Assembly (NCBI RefSeq): GCF_021028995.1
Contig: NZ_JAJJZG010000009.1
Coordinates: 1 to 64,000 of the forward strand
Source: Halobacterium sp. KA-4
Lineage (GTDB): Archaea > Halobacteriota > Halobacteria > Halobacteriales > Halobacteriaceae
Length of the DNA stretch: 64,000 nt
Reading direction: 5' to 3'
The notes below the pieces were generated by a model. It searched no databases, was not told where the DNA came from, and saw only the letters and a program-made list of their open reading frames with translations. This document shows positions 27,522 to 35,970 of this stretch, piece after piece. The translations under genes and the position numbers were made by a program. Position 1 is the first letter of the stretch. Every line of letters starts with the position of its first letter.

Positions 27522-28136
27522 ATGAGCGACGCAGACGGAATCGTCGAGCCAAACGACACCCGCGAGGAGATTATGGAAGCGACCTTCCGGGCACTCAGCG
27601 AGCACGGGTACAAGGACCTCCGGGTCCGGGACATCGGCGAGGAGATGGAGCTGTCGCGGCAGGTCATCCACTACCACTTCGACGGGAAGTACGACCTGCT
27701 GTCGTCGTTCCTGGAGTACATCATCGACCAGTACGAGGGCAGCGTCGAGGTCGCCGACGACATGGACCCGCGGTCGGAGTTGGACGCGCGCATCGACCAG
27801 TGTCTGTTCGGGCCGGAGTTCGACGAATTCACGCACTGGGACCGCATGAAGGTGTACCACGAACTGTACGCACACGCGCAGAACGACGACGAGCACCGCG
27901 AACTCTTTGAGGAGCACTACGCGCGGCTCCGCGGCAGCATCGTCGACGTCATTGAGGACGGCATCGAGCAGGGGGTCTTCCGCGACGTGAACGCCGAACG
28001 GATGGGGCAACTAATTACGGACGTCATTCACGCGGCCCGCGAGCGCCGCATCTCACTCGGGCACGACGACGCGCCCGAGGAAGCCCGCGCGGCCATCGAC
28101 GAGTTCGTGCTGGACTCGCTCGAACGCGACAACTAA
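27522..28136 (+). CDS. TetR/AcrR-family transcriptional regulator
   Basis: 204 residues. The N-terminal TetR helix-turn-helix spans ~12-60: TREEIMEATFRALSEHGYKD, LRVRDIGEEMELSRQVIHYH, FDGKYDLLSSFLEYII. The remaining ~140 residues are helical and acidic, forming the ligand-binding and dimer part. Downstream three promoters share the palindrome TTTACC-N4-GGTAAA, the kind of site a TetR dimer binds, and its own promoter has a matching half-site. I infer it represses the FAD protein, pirin and aldehyde dehydrogenase genes. The ligand is unknown; an aldehyde or quinone would fit the targets. Confidence 0.88.
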   Translation: MSDADGIVEPNDTREEIMEATFRALSEHGYKDLRVRDIGEEMELSRQVIHYHFDGKYDLLSSFLEYIIDQYEGSVEVADDMDPRSELDARIDQCLFGPEFDEFTHWDRMKVYHELYAHAQNDDEHRELFEEHYARLRGSIVDVIEDGIEQGVFRDVNAERMGQLITDVIHAARERRISLGHDDAPEEARAAIDEFVLDSLERDN

Positions 28137-28243
28137 GCAGCCGAGCGCCGCTACTTCTCTACTGAGCGCCGTGTCCGAGAGCGAGATACCAGTCGCTGAG
28201 CGCTACGTACTCGCTCGAAAATATCGGTGAGAATCGACCCGCG

Positions 28244-28807
28244 TTACAGTTCGGGGACGTCCGACGGCATGTCGAAGTCGTGGTAGTACTCGCCCTTCTC
28301 CTTCGAGAGAATGTCGAGCACGGCGGCCGCGCCGTCGCCGACGGCGATGGCGGCCTGCCACTTCGTGTCGCGGCCCATCGCGCCGGTCGCGTAGACGCCG
28401 TCGACGGACGTCTGCATGTCAACGTTCACGTCGACGACCTCCTCGTCGGTGAAGTCGCAGCCGAGATCCTCGGCGAGGTCGCGGTTGCCGCCGGTCGCGA
28501 GGACGACGTAGTCGGCCTCGTACTCGCCGTCCGCGGTCGTGAGGGCGAAGCCGTCACCGGACTGCTCGACGGCGGTAACTTCCTCGTCCTCGTGGAGGTC
28601 GGCGCCGCGGGCCTTCGCCTGCTTCTGCGCGATTTCGACGAACGTCATCCCGTCGATGGAGCGGACGCCCGGGTAGTTGAAGAGGTGGGCCTTGTGCATC
28701 CACGTCTCGTCGGTGTCGAAGACGACGGTGTCGAGGTCGTTCTTCGCGGCGAACTGTGCTGCGGACAGGCCGGCGGGACCGCCGCCGACGACTGCTACGT
28801 CTACCAT
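28244..28807 (-). CDS. FAD-dependent oxidoreductase, single-domain thioredoxin-reductase-like
   Basis: 187 residues from ATG 28807; an upstream start would cover the operator. The dinucleotide fold VVGGGPAGLSAAQFAAKND binds FAD, LATGGNRDL is the second FAD motif, and TSVDGVYATGAMGR the C-terminal FAD signature of the TrxB family. Full TrxB is ~310 residues; here the NADPH domain and redox CxxC are absent, leaving only the FAD half. Electrons must come from elsewhere or the protein is a sensor. The palindromic operator overlaps its TATA region. Confidence 0.82.
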   Translation of the reverse strand: MVDVAVVGGGPAGLSAAQFAAKNDLDTVVFDTDETWMHKAHLFNYPGVRSIDGMTFVEIAQKQAKARGADLHEDEEVTAVEQSGDGFALTTADGEYEADYVVLATGGNRDLAEDLGCDFTDEEVVDVNVDMQTSVDGVYATGAMGRDTKWQAAIAVGDGAAAVLDILSKEKGEYYHDFDMPSDVPEL

Positions 28808-28838
28808 GGGCGTGTGTCGGTGCTGCCGGAGGAAGTAG

Positions 28839-28854
28839 TTTACCATCTGGTAAA
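28839..28854. promoter_or_regulatory. Palindromic operator upstream of the FAD protein gene
   Basis: TTTACC-ATCT-GGTAAA, a perfect inverted repeat. On the reverse strand its GGTAAACTA overlaps the probable TATA box, 28-34 bases before ATG 28807, so a bound repressor would block initiation. Its match with the sites at 29675 and 29789 defines a shared motif. Confidence 0.75.
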
Positions 28855-28912
28855 ACCCGGCGAGGGTTGCCGAGTAACGGTCAGCGAGGCCGCAAAACCG
28901 ACGCTCCCGCCT

Positions 28913-29662
28913 TCAGAGTACGAACGGGCCGCGCTGCTGAATCGGCTCGTCGTGGGGTTGGCCGGCGACGGCGACCACGCGGAGGTCGGACTCGTTACGG
29001 AGTTCGACCGTGGTTTCGTCGGTGACCGTGAAGACGTTGCCCTCCTCAAACTCGCTGCCGGCGACCGTCCCCGTGCCGGAGACGCCGTAGACGAAGCCCG
29101 TCCAGTCCTCGGGAATCGTCCACTCCCACGCGTCCGACACGCGGACGTCCAAATATTCCATCGGCGTGTGGAGTGAGAGCGGCGACCCGTCGCCGACGAC
29201 GGTCGTCACCGTCGCGCCCTCGTACTCCTCGGTGGGCAGGTCGGCCTGCGTGGCGTCGACGTAGTCCGGGTCAGCCTCCTTCTTCGCGCGCGGGAGGTTC
29301 ACCCAGAGTTGGAGACCGTTGCAGCCGCGATTCCCGGCCGGGAACTCGGAGTGGCGGATGCCGCTCCCGGTCGTGATACGCATCGCGTCGCCCTCCTCGG
29401 CGACGTTGCTGACGCCTAGCGAGTCCTCGTGGTCCATCCCGCCGTCGACCATGTAGGAGACGATTTCGAAGCCGCGGTGGGGATGCATCGGGAACCCCTG
29501 GTCGGGGTCGATGTAGAACCGCTCGAAGAGCACGAACGGGTCGAGGTTCGCGGGGTGGTTGTTCGTCGGGAACGCGCGATTCGAATTCACGCCCGTGCCG
29601 TGTCGGACTCGTTCGCCGGGAACGGGGCCGTCGGGCAGCTGCTGGCCGTCGTTGGCGTTCAT
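28913..29662 (-). CDS. Pirin-family cupin protein
   Basis: 249 residues. The metal-binding cupin motif HPHRGFEIVSYMVDGGMDHEDS, with two His and a further His/Glu set (GIRHSEFPAGNRG), is in the N-terminal half. The second cupin domain lies C-terminal (PEDWTGFVYGVSGTGTVAGS). Pirins are iron proteins; several degrade quercetin or act as redox-sensing cofactors. The operator at 29675-29690 covers its promoter, placing it with the FAD protein and aldehyde dehydrogenase. Separated from the FAD gene by ~105 bases, with its own promoter. Confidence 0.92.
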   Translation of the reverse strand: MNANDGQQLPDGPVPGERVRHGTGVNSNRAFPTNNHPANLDPFVLFERFYIDPDQGFPMHPHRGFEIVSYMVDGGMDHEDSLGVSNVAEEGDAMRITTGSGIRHSEFPAGNRGCNGLQLWVNLPRAKKEADPDYVDATQADLPTEEYEGATVTTVVGDGSPLSLHTPMEYLDVRVSDAWEWTIPEDWTGFVYGVSGTGTVAGSEFEEGNVFTVTDETTVELRNESDLRVVAVAGQPHDEPIQQRGPFVL

Positions 29663-29674
29663 GGCTCTCCTTTG

Positions 29675-29690
29675 TTTACCAAGCAGTAAA
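29675..29690. promoter_or_regulatory. Palindromic operator upstream of the pirin gene
   Basis: TTTACC-AAGC-AGTAAA, one mismatch from a perfect inverted repeat. On the reverse strand it covers the likely TATA (TTTTACT, ~23-30 bases before ATG 29662) down to the start region, where GGAGAG could serve as a ribosome site. Confidence 0.7.
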
Positions 29691-29788
29691 ACAGGTCCGG
29701 TGGGGGCGTCGTTCTCCCACTCCGCGCGGACCTGTTCGCTGGCTGTGAATCGGCGGACGTCACTCCATCCCGCCCGCTTTTACGCTAT

Positions 29789-29804
29789 TCTACCGTCTGG
29801 TAAA
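29789..29804. promoter_or_regulatory. Palindromic operator upstream of the aldehyde dehydrogenase gene
   Basis: TCTACC-GTCT-GGTAAA, one mismatch from the consensus. It sits between the TATA-like CTTTTACG (29777-29784) and ATG 29811, over the expected transcription start, the position of a classic repressor site. Confidence 0.72.
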
Positions 29805-29810
29805 ACGTAG

Positions 29811-31301
29811 ATGACTACCGACCTGTCCATCGACGCCGACTGGACCGAGCAGTACATCGACGGCGAGTGGGTCGCCGCCGAGAGCGAAGAGACCATCGCC
29901 GTCGAGGACCCCTCGACGCGCGAGACGGTCGCACACGTCCCCGCTGCGACCGAGGGCGACGTGAACGCCGCCTACGAGGCCGCTGCCGAAGCGCAGACAG
30001 AGTGGGCAGAAGCGCCGCCCGCGCAGCGTGCGGCCGTCGTCCAGCAGTTCCTGCAAGCGCTACAGGAGCACTCCGAGGCAGTCGTCGACCTGCTCGCCCA
30101 CGAGGTCGGCGGCTCCCAGATTATGGGCGAGACGTCTATCCAGATTGCCTCCGACCACGCCGGCGAAGCCGCGACCCTGCCGCGGCGGATGAAGGGCGAG
30201 CACGCCGACTCGAACATTCCCGGGAAGGAGAACATCGTCGAGCGCGGGCCGAAGGGCGTCGTCACGGTCATCTCGCCGTGGAACTTCCCTCTGAACCTGA
30301 GCGCGCGGGCGGTCCTGCCCGCCATCGCCGCCGGGAACAGCGTCGTCCTCAAGCCCTCGACGAACTCCCCGATTACGGGCGGGCTGCTGTTCGCCAAACT
30401 CTTCGAGCAGACCGACCTGCCCGAGGGCGTGCTGAACGTCGTTACCGGGCGCGGCTCCGAAATCGGTGACCGCGTCGCCAGTCACCCCGAGAGCGACGTC
30501 GTCTCCTTCACCGGCTCCACCGAGGTCGGCCAGCACGTCGCGGGACTCGCTGGCGAGAACCTCGCCGTTCCCGCGATGGAACTCGGCGGCAACAACGCGT
30601 TCGTCGTCACCAGCGACGCCGACGTCGACCGCGCCATCGACGGCGCGACGTTCGGCTCGTTCGTCCACCAGGGCCAGGTCTGCATCTCCATCAACCGCCA
30701 CATCGTCCACGAAGACGTCTACGACGAGTACGTCCGGAAGCTCACGGAGCGCGCCGAAGAACTCGCGGTCGGCAGCGCCCACGAGCCCGACACCGTGGTC
30801 GGCCCCATCATCGACGAGTCCCAGCGCGACGAGATGCTCGAATACGTCGAGCAGACCGTCGACGCCGGCGCGACCCTCGAAACCGGCGGTGAGACCGCCG
30901 ACATCGACGGCGTCGAGGACTCGCTAGTTGTGAAGCCGACTGTGCTCTCCGACGTGACCAACGACATGGCGGCCGCAAGTAACGAGCACTTCGGCCCCAT
31001 CGCGCCGGTCATCCCGTTCTCGGACGTCGACGAGGCGGTCGAACTCGCCAACGACACGAAGTACGGCCTCTCCGGTGCCGTGCACGCCGGCGACCTCTCG
31101 GTCGCGAAGGACATCGCCGGCCGCATGGAGACCGGGAACGTCCACATCAACGACCAGCCCATCAACGACGAAGCCCACGTGCCGTTCAGCGGCATCGGCG
31201 CGTCCGGCATGGGAACGTACAACAGCGACGCGTTCCTCCACGAAATCACGGAGACGAAGTGGATTTCCGTCCAGCACGAACCGCGCGACTACCCGCTGTA
31301 A
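29811..31301 (+). CDS. NAD(P)-dependent aldehyde dehydrogenase
   Basis: 496 residues, full length. Catalytic Cys in HQGQVCISINRHIV near residue 288, general-base Glu in VPAMELGGNNAFVV near 258, cofactor loop FTGSTEVGQHV near 236, and the oxyanion Asn in ISPWNFPLNLS near 165. It oxidises an aldehyde to the acid. Closest in style to benzaldehyde/succinate-semialdehyde type ALDHs; substrate unknown. A promoter with the shared operator precedes it, and it is convergent with glpC. Confidence 0.94.
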   Translation: MTTDLSIDADWTEQYIDGEWVAAESEETIAVEDPSTRETVAHVPAATEGDVNAAYEAAAEAQTEWAEAPPAQRAAVVQQFLQALQEHSEAVVDLLAHEVGGSQIMGETSIQIASDHAGEAATLPRRMKGEHADSNIPGKENIVERGPKGVVTVISPWNFPLNLSARAVLPAIAAGNSVVLKPSTNSPITGGLLFAKLFEQTDLPEGVLNVVTGRGSEIGDRVASHPESDVVSFTGSTEVGQHVAGLAGENLAVPAMELGGNNAFVVTSDADVDRAIDGATFGSFVHQGQVCISINRHIVHEDVYDEYVRKLTERAEELAVGSAHEPDTVVGPIIDESQRDEMLEYVEQTVDAGATLETGGETADIDGVEDSLVVKPTVLSDVTNDMAAASNEHFGPIAPVIPFSDVDEAVELANDTKYGLSGAVHAGDLSVAKDIAGRMETGNVHINDQPINDEAHVPFSGIGASGMGTYNSDAFLHEITETKWISVQHEPRDYPL

Positions 31302-31334
31302 GCGCGGGCGTCGAACCGTCGCAGCAGCGAATCG

Positions 31335-32702
31335 TCACTCGACCACCGCGGCTTCAAGCAGTTCCAGTGGGTGGCGGACGTCGTAGCCTGTGCCGTGCTC
31401 CATCTGCATCGCGCAGGTCGGACACTCCGTCATCCCGGTCTCGCCGTCGGCGGTCTCCATGTGGTCGAACATCTCGTCGCCGATTTTCATGGAGGTCTCG
31501 TACTTCTCGGCCTTCCAGCCGTACGTCCCGGAGATGCCCGAGCAGGAGTCCCCGACGTCTTCGACGCCCACGCCCTCCAGGTCGCCGAACAGTTCGACGG
31601 CCTGCCGGTCTAGGCCCTGATTGCGAGCGTGGCAGGGTGCGTGGTACGCGAACTCCGCGGCGAGGTCGTCGCCGACGTCGGCGTCGGTGAGTTCGTCCTC
31701 GAGGTCCTCGTGGATGCGGAGGTACTCCACGGACTCGAAGGTGTTCGCGGCGACGTCGTCGATGCCGTCGATGTCGAACAGTTCGGGGTACTCCTGGCGA
31801 ATCGCCATCGAGCACGACGTACAGGAGGCGATAGCGTCGTATCCCTCGTCGACGAGGTCCGCGAACGAGGAGACGTTGACTTCGGCGTCGCGGCGCGCGT
31901 CGTCGAGCATGCCGTTGGCGAACATTGGCGTGCCCGAGCAGCCCTGCTCCGGGACGACGATTTCGTAGCCGAAGTGCTCGTAGACGCGCACGAGCGCCTT
32001 CGCCACCTCGGGGGTGTTGTACTCGGCGTAGCAGCCATGGAAGTACGCGACCTGCTTGTCGGCGTCCACGGGTTCGCCGCGGCGCTCGCGGGCCTCGCGG
32101 GCGCGCTCCTTCGACCCGGCGGCCCCGCCCTGCGCGGCCCACCACTCCGTGAACGTCTCCGTCGCGAAGTCGGGGAACTCGCGCTCGTCGGTGACGCCGA
32201 GCAGTTTCTCGCCGAGCCAGCGCGCCGGCCCGAAGTTCGCCGCGGCGTTCGCGAGCCGCGGCACCTTGCTCGCGAGCCACGCCGACGTCCGGTAGTTCGC
32301 GAGCAGCCGATTCCGGACGTACTCTACGGAGAAGACACTCATCTCCTCGCTGACGTACTCGCCGCGCGCGGTGTTGTGCATCTGGGAGAGCTCCACGCCC
32401 GACGGACACGCGTTGTCGCAACGCATGCAGTTCGAACAGTCCATCACCGAATCGTCCACGCTGTGGTCGTCGTCGCGGCGTTTGAGTCGCCACTGCTCGG
32501 GGCCCTGGAACTTCGGGCCGGGGAAGTCGTCGTCAACCTCCGCGACCGGACAGTTGGTGTCGCACGTCGAGCACTTGTAGCAGGAGTCCGCGCCCGGGCG
32601 CAGGTCGAAGTCGTCGCTATCGTCGAAGACGTCGACGGGCTCGAAGTCCTCGCCGGTGTTCGGTGCTGCTGGGTCGAACTGGTGGTTCTGACTGTCACTC
32701 AT
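31335..32702 (-). CDS. glpC: Anaerobic-type glycerol-3-phosphate dehydrogenase subunit C
   Basis: 455 residues, the membrane-associated electron-transfer subunit. Two ferredoxin-type motifs lie in the first 100 residues: CYKCSTCDTNCPV and CSNCMRCDNACPSG. Two Cys-rich domains follow (YFHGCYAEYNTPEVAKAL, EQGCSGTPMFANG; later HAPCHARNQG and SCSGISGTYGWK), the heterodisulfide-reductase-like quinone-side clusters. It passes electrons from GlpAB to the respiratory chain. Third gene of glpABC; ATG overlaps the glpB stop by four bases. Confidence 0.94.
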   Translation of the reverse strand: MSDSQNHQFDPAAPNTGEDFEPVDVFDDSDDFDLRPGADSCYKCSTCDTNCPVAEVDDDFPGPKFQGPEQWRLKRRDDDHSVDDSVMDCSNCMRCDNACPSGVELSQMHNTARGEYVSEEMSVFSVEYVRNRLLANYRTSAWLASKVPRLANAAANFGPARWLGEKLLGVTDEREFPDFATETFTEWWAAQGGAAGSKERAREARERRGEPVDADKQVAYFHGCYAEYNTPEVAKALVRVYEHFGYEIVVPEQGCSGTPMFANGMLDDARRDAEVNVSSFADLVDEGYDAIASCTSCSMAIRQEYPELFDIDGIDDVAANTFESVEYLRIHEDLEDELTDADVGDDLAAEFAYHAPCHARNQGLDRQAVELFGDLEGVGVEDVGDSCSGISGTYGWKAEKYETSMKIGDEMFDHMETADGETGMTECPTCAMQMEHGTGYDVRHPLELLEAAVVE

Positions 32703-33973
32703 TGTGTCTCCTCCGCGGCGCGCCGGCCGGCCGCGTAGCCCGTCGCAATCGAGACGCCGCCGCCGGACTTTTCGGCGGCGAAGTCGTAGCCGCCGAGCAC
32801 GCTCCCGGCGGCCCGCAGGTTCTCGAATTCGGTGCTCCCGTCGGCTGCCTCAGGTCGCAGACTGTCGTCAGTCGCGACACCGAACCGCGCGAACTGGTGG
32901 TCGCCGAACACGTCGTCCGCGAACCAGTCGTAGCGGTCGTCGGCGTGTGCGACGTGGCAGTCGAAAATCGGTTCGTAGACGCCCTCGCGGTCGGACTCGA
33001 CGCCCTTCCCGACGAGGCCGCCGGTCGCGAGCACGTACTGTTCGGCGGCGTTCGGGATGCGCGCGCCGTTCTTCTCGACGTACACCTGTTCGACGCGGTC
33101 GTCGCCGTCGTAATCGACGACCGGGTTCCCGGTCTCGATGCTGACGCCCGCGTCGTCGAGGGCGTCGAACAGCGCGTCCTCCAATCGGAGCCCCGGCAGC
33201 GAGGGCGGGCCCATCGGCACCTCGAAGACGGCCGCACCGAGGTCGTTCGCGAGCGCGTCACGGACGCCGGCCGCGTCGTCGTCGCCGAGAATCGCCGGGA
33301 AGCCCACGCGCTCCTCGCCGTCGAGTTCGGCCTTCACGCGCTCCGCGAGCGCTTCTCGAACTGGCCGGTCGCGGCCGTCGACGGTCACCGTGCCGTCCGT
33401 GTCGAGGAGTTTGGCGTACCGGGTGATTTTCGCGTCCGCACGGAGGTCGCCTGGGAACCGAATCGTCGCGCCGCGTACGCCGAACGGGACGCCGGCGGCG
33501 TCGAGGTGCGCGGTCGCCTGCGGCGCGTCGAAGTCCGGCATCGCCTCGAACCCCACTAGGAGCGTGTCGCGGTCGTCGCTGGCGACACCGGCGCTCGCGC
33601 CTGCCGGGTAGCGCGCGGTCGGCTTGACGGTCCCGCCGTGGGTCGGCAGCAGTGCGTTAGCGTCCGTGTGCGACCCCCGGTAGTGGGGCGCGGCGTCGTC
33701 GAACAGTTCCAGCGCCTCACGGACCGTCTCCACGCCGACGGTCCGGTAGGGGTGTGATTCCGGGAGGTCGGGAATCGCGTCGAAGGGGTCGACGAGCGGA
33801 CCGTCCCCGTCGGGCGTGTAGCCGAGCACGTCCACGAGCCCGGAGGCGTGCCGGAGCGTGCTCTGCTTGTAGGAGACCAGCCGGGTGTCAGCGCCGGCGC
33901 GTGCCGCGGCGAGCGCGCTCGTGAGGCCCGCGAGCCCGCCGCCGACGACGAGCACGTCGGACTCAATTGCCAC
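32699..33973 (-). CDS. glpB: Glycerol-3-phosphate dehydrogenase subunit B
   Basis: 424 residues, flavoprotein. The N-terminal dinucleotide motif [20 protein letters not shown] and the C-terminal [17 protein letters not shown] bind FAD/FMN. In between are motifs of GlpB such as [19 protein letters not shown] and [18 protein letters not shown]. It works with GlpA in oxidising glycerol 3-phosphate to dihydroxyacetone phosphate. Overlaps glpA by eleven bases and glpC by four, so the three subunits are made together. Confidence 0.93.
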   Translation of the reverse strand: MAIESDVLVVGGGLAGLTSALAAARAGADTRLVSYKQSTLRHASGLVDVLGYTPDGDGPLVDPFDAIPDLPESHPYRTVGVETVREALELFDDAAPHYRGSHTDANALLPTHGGTVKPTARYPAGASAGVASDDRDTLLVGFEAMPDFDAPQATAHLDAAGVPFGVRGATIRFPGDLRADAKITRYAKLLDTDGTVTVDGRDRPVREALAERVKAELDGEERVGFPAILGDDDAAGVRDALANDLGAAVFEVPMGPPSLPGLRLEDALFDALDDAGVSIETGNPVVDYDGDDRVEQVYVEKNGARIPNAAEQYVLATGGLVGKGVESDREGVYEPIFDCHVAHADDRYDWFADDVFGDHQFARFGVATDDSLRPEAADGSTEFENLRAAGSVLGGYDFAAEKSGGGVSIATGYAAGRRAAEETQ

Positions 33974-35672
33974 GGTTGTCCCCGTCCGTTCGCACTGCTT
34001 CGGGACCGCCGTCGAAGGCGGCGAAGTCCACGTCGTCGCCGTCCACGGGGTCGTTGTCGCGGTTCTGCGTGGTCGCGTGCAGCGCGTAGTTCAGCATCGC
34101 CTGCGAGAGCTGTTCGCCCCAGAGTGCGTGGCGCTGGCCCTTCCAGCGCTCCTGTAGGAGATCGTCCCACGCGCGGCGGGCGGTCGCTTCGTCGTAGCCG
34201 CCGTCGCCGTGGAGTTCGCTCGCCATGCGGTGCGCGCAGAAGCCGCCCTGACAGTTCCCCATTGACGCTCGTGTGCGGATGCGGACGGCGTTGAGGTCAG
34301 AGCCGGACTGCCCGATGGCGTCCTGGAGTTCGGCGCGCGTGACGCCCTCGCACTCGCAGACGACTGGATTCGGCTCCTCGGTGGCGAGCACGTCGTCGGC
34401 GCGCGAGCCGAGGCGTTCGACGCTACGCCGGCCGATTGGCGAGCGCAAGCCGAACTCGTCCATGTAGTCGCGGAGCACGGAGAACTCCTCGCTGCCCGGG
34501 AGGGGGACGTCCGCAGTCCGGCACTCGGCGTCGACGCCGAACCGCTCGCAGACGTGGTCGACGACCGACTCCGCCATCATGCGGTAGGTCGTGAATTTTC
34601 CGCCGACGACCGTCGTCATCCCGGGGAGGTCGTCGCGGTCGACGTGGTCCAGCAGGAAGAAGTCCCGCGTGATGTCCGTCGGGTCGTCGCTGGCCACGTC
34701 CGGGGGCTCGTACAGCGGCCGAACGCCCCAGAACGAGCGAATCGTCCGAGCCTCCGCGAGCATCGGCACGAGCTCGGCGAGCGTGTCGACGAGTTCGTCG
34801 ACCTCCCACTGCTCCTCGGGGTAGTCCTCGGGGTCGTCGACCTCCACGTCGGTCGTGCCGAGGATGGCCGTCGTCTCGTGCGGGACGACGATGTCGGCGT
34901 CGCCCTTCGGCCGGCAGCGGTTGACGACGGTGTCGACCTGCCGGACGTTCGTCACGGTCATCACGCCCTTCGAGGGGCGGACGGCGACGTCCACGCCCGC
35001 CATGTCGCCGATGCGGCCCGCCCACGCGCCCGTCGCGTTGACCACATGGTCCGCGCGAATCTCCTCGATACCGCCTTCCGTCCCGTGGACGTGCTTGCCG
35101 GGGCCGGAGTCGTGTTCGACTTCGAGGCCGACGACCTCGCCGCCCTCGACTAGCACGTCCGTGACCGTGGAGTGCGTCTCGATGCGCGCGCCGTGTTCCT
35201 GCGCGCTGGCGGCGTTCGCTACCACTAGCCGGAACGGGTCGACTGCGCCGTCCGGCACGACAATCGCCTTCTCGACGTCCTTCGCGAGGTGGGGCTCCAT
35301 CTCGCGGGCTTGTTCGCCGGAGATGACGTCCGCGGGGATGTCGCAGGCTTCGCAGCCGCGAAGTTTCTCCTGAAAGTACTGCTCGGAGTCCTCAGGGCGC
35401 TTGACGAAGAGGCCGCCGGTCTCCTCGACGCAGTGGCTCGCGATGTCCCGGAGCACGCGGTTCTCCGCGATGCACTCCCGCGCGCTCGCCTGGTCAGCGA
35501 CGGCGTACCGGCCGCCGCTGTGGAGGAGGCCGTGCATCCGGCCGGTCGTGCCGTGCGTGAGGTTGCCCTGTTCGACGAGCGTCACGTCGAAGCCCCGCAT
35601 CGCGAGGTCGCGAGCGACGCCGGTGCCCGTCGACCCGCCGCCGACGACGGCGATGTGTGGTACCGATGCCAT
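33963..35672 (-). CDS. glpA: Glycerol-3-phosphate dehydrogenase subunit A
   Basis: 569 residues from [20 protein letters not shown]; a start nine codons earlier is possible but would shorten the promoter. FAD-binding [13 protein letters not shown], substrate region [20 protein letters not shown], and [18 protein letters not shown] are the GlpA/GlpD signatures. The C-terminal ~120 residues hold [15 protein letters not shown] and NCQGGFC, a BFD-like [2Fe-2S] domain specific to GlpA. It is the catalytic dehydrogenase subunit and first gene of the operon, divergent from glpK. Confidence 0.95.
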   Translation of the reverse strand: MASVPHIAVVGGGSTGTGVARDLAMRGFDVTLVEQGNLTHGTTGRMHGLLHSGGRYAVADQASARECIAENRVLRDIASHCVEETGGLFVKRPEDSEQYFQEKLRGCEACDIPADVISGEQAREMEPHLAKDVEKAIVVPDGAVDPFRLVVANAASAQEHGARIETHSTVTDVLVEGGEVVGLEVEHDSGPGKHVHGTEGGIEEIRADHVVNATGAWAGRIGDMAGVDVAVRPSKGVMTVTNVRQVDTVVNRCRPKGDADIVVPHETTAILGTTDVEVDDPEDYPEEQWEVDELVDTLAELVPMLAEARTIRSFWGVRPLYEPPDVASDDPTDITRDFFLLDHVDRDDLPGMTTVVGGKFTTYRMMAESVVDHVCERFGVDAECRTADVPLPGSEEFSVLRDYMDEFGLRSPIGRRSVERLGSRADDVLATEEPNPVVCECEGVTRAELQDAIGQSGSDLNAVRIRTRASMGNCQGGFCAHRMASELHGDGGYDEATARRAWDDLLQERWKGQRHALWGEQLSQAMLNYALHATTQNRDNDPVDGDDVDFAAFDGGPEAVRTDGDNRGN

Positions 35673-35970
35673 CTGTGCTCGGGTTCGACACCCACACACT
35701 TTATTTTATCGTAGAATCCGACTTCACAGTAAATTTAGGCGCGTTCGGGTCGGTTCTCGGCGTGTGAGCACGCAGTCGCGAGCGTAAATCCCCAAATCCC
35801 ACCGGACAAGGAACCAGGGTCAAGCCGGAGGAGACGCCGCTCGCGGCCGCGCGAACTATCTTTACCTCGAATTCCAGATCCACAGTAACATTTATTATAA
35901 TCCATTCTTATTTACTGTCAGAGCGGCGGTGTCGGTAAACTAATCGGCCGCCACACGGAGCAACCAACCC
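35673..35970. promoter_or_regulatory. Divergent glpA-glpK control region with ACAGTAA boxes
   Basis: AT-rich for the genome. TTCACAGTAAAT lies at 35723-35734, CACAGTAACA at 35881-35890 and its inverse TTTACTGTCA at 35911-35920. The first is just upstream of a GATAAAATAAA TATA element serving glpA (about 35697-35707). The other two are upstream of TAAACTA serving glpK (around 35935-35941, ATG 35971). The same motif facing both promoters suggests one regulator controls both units. No regulator gene is adjacent. Confidence 0.6.
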
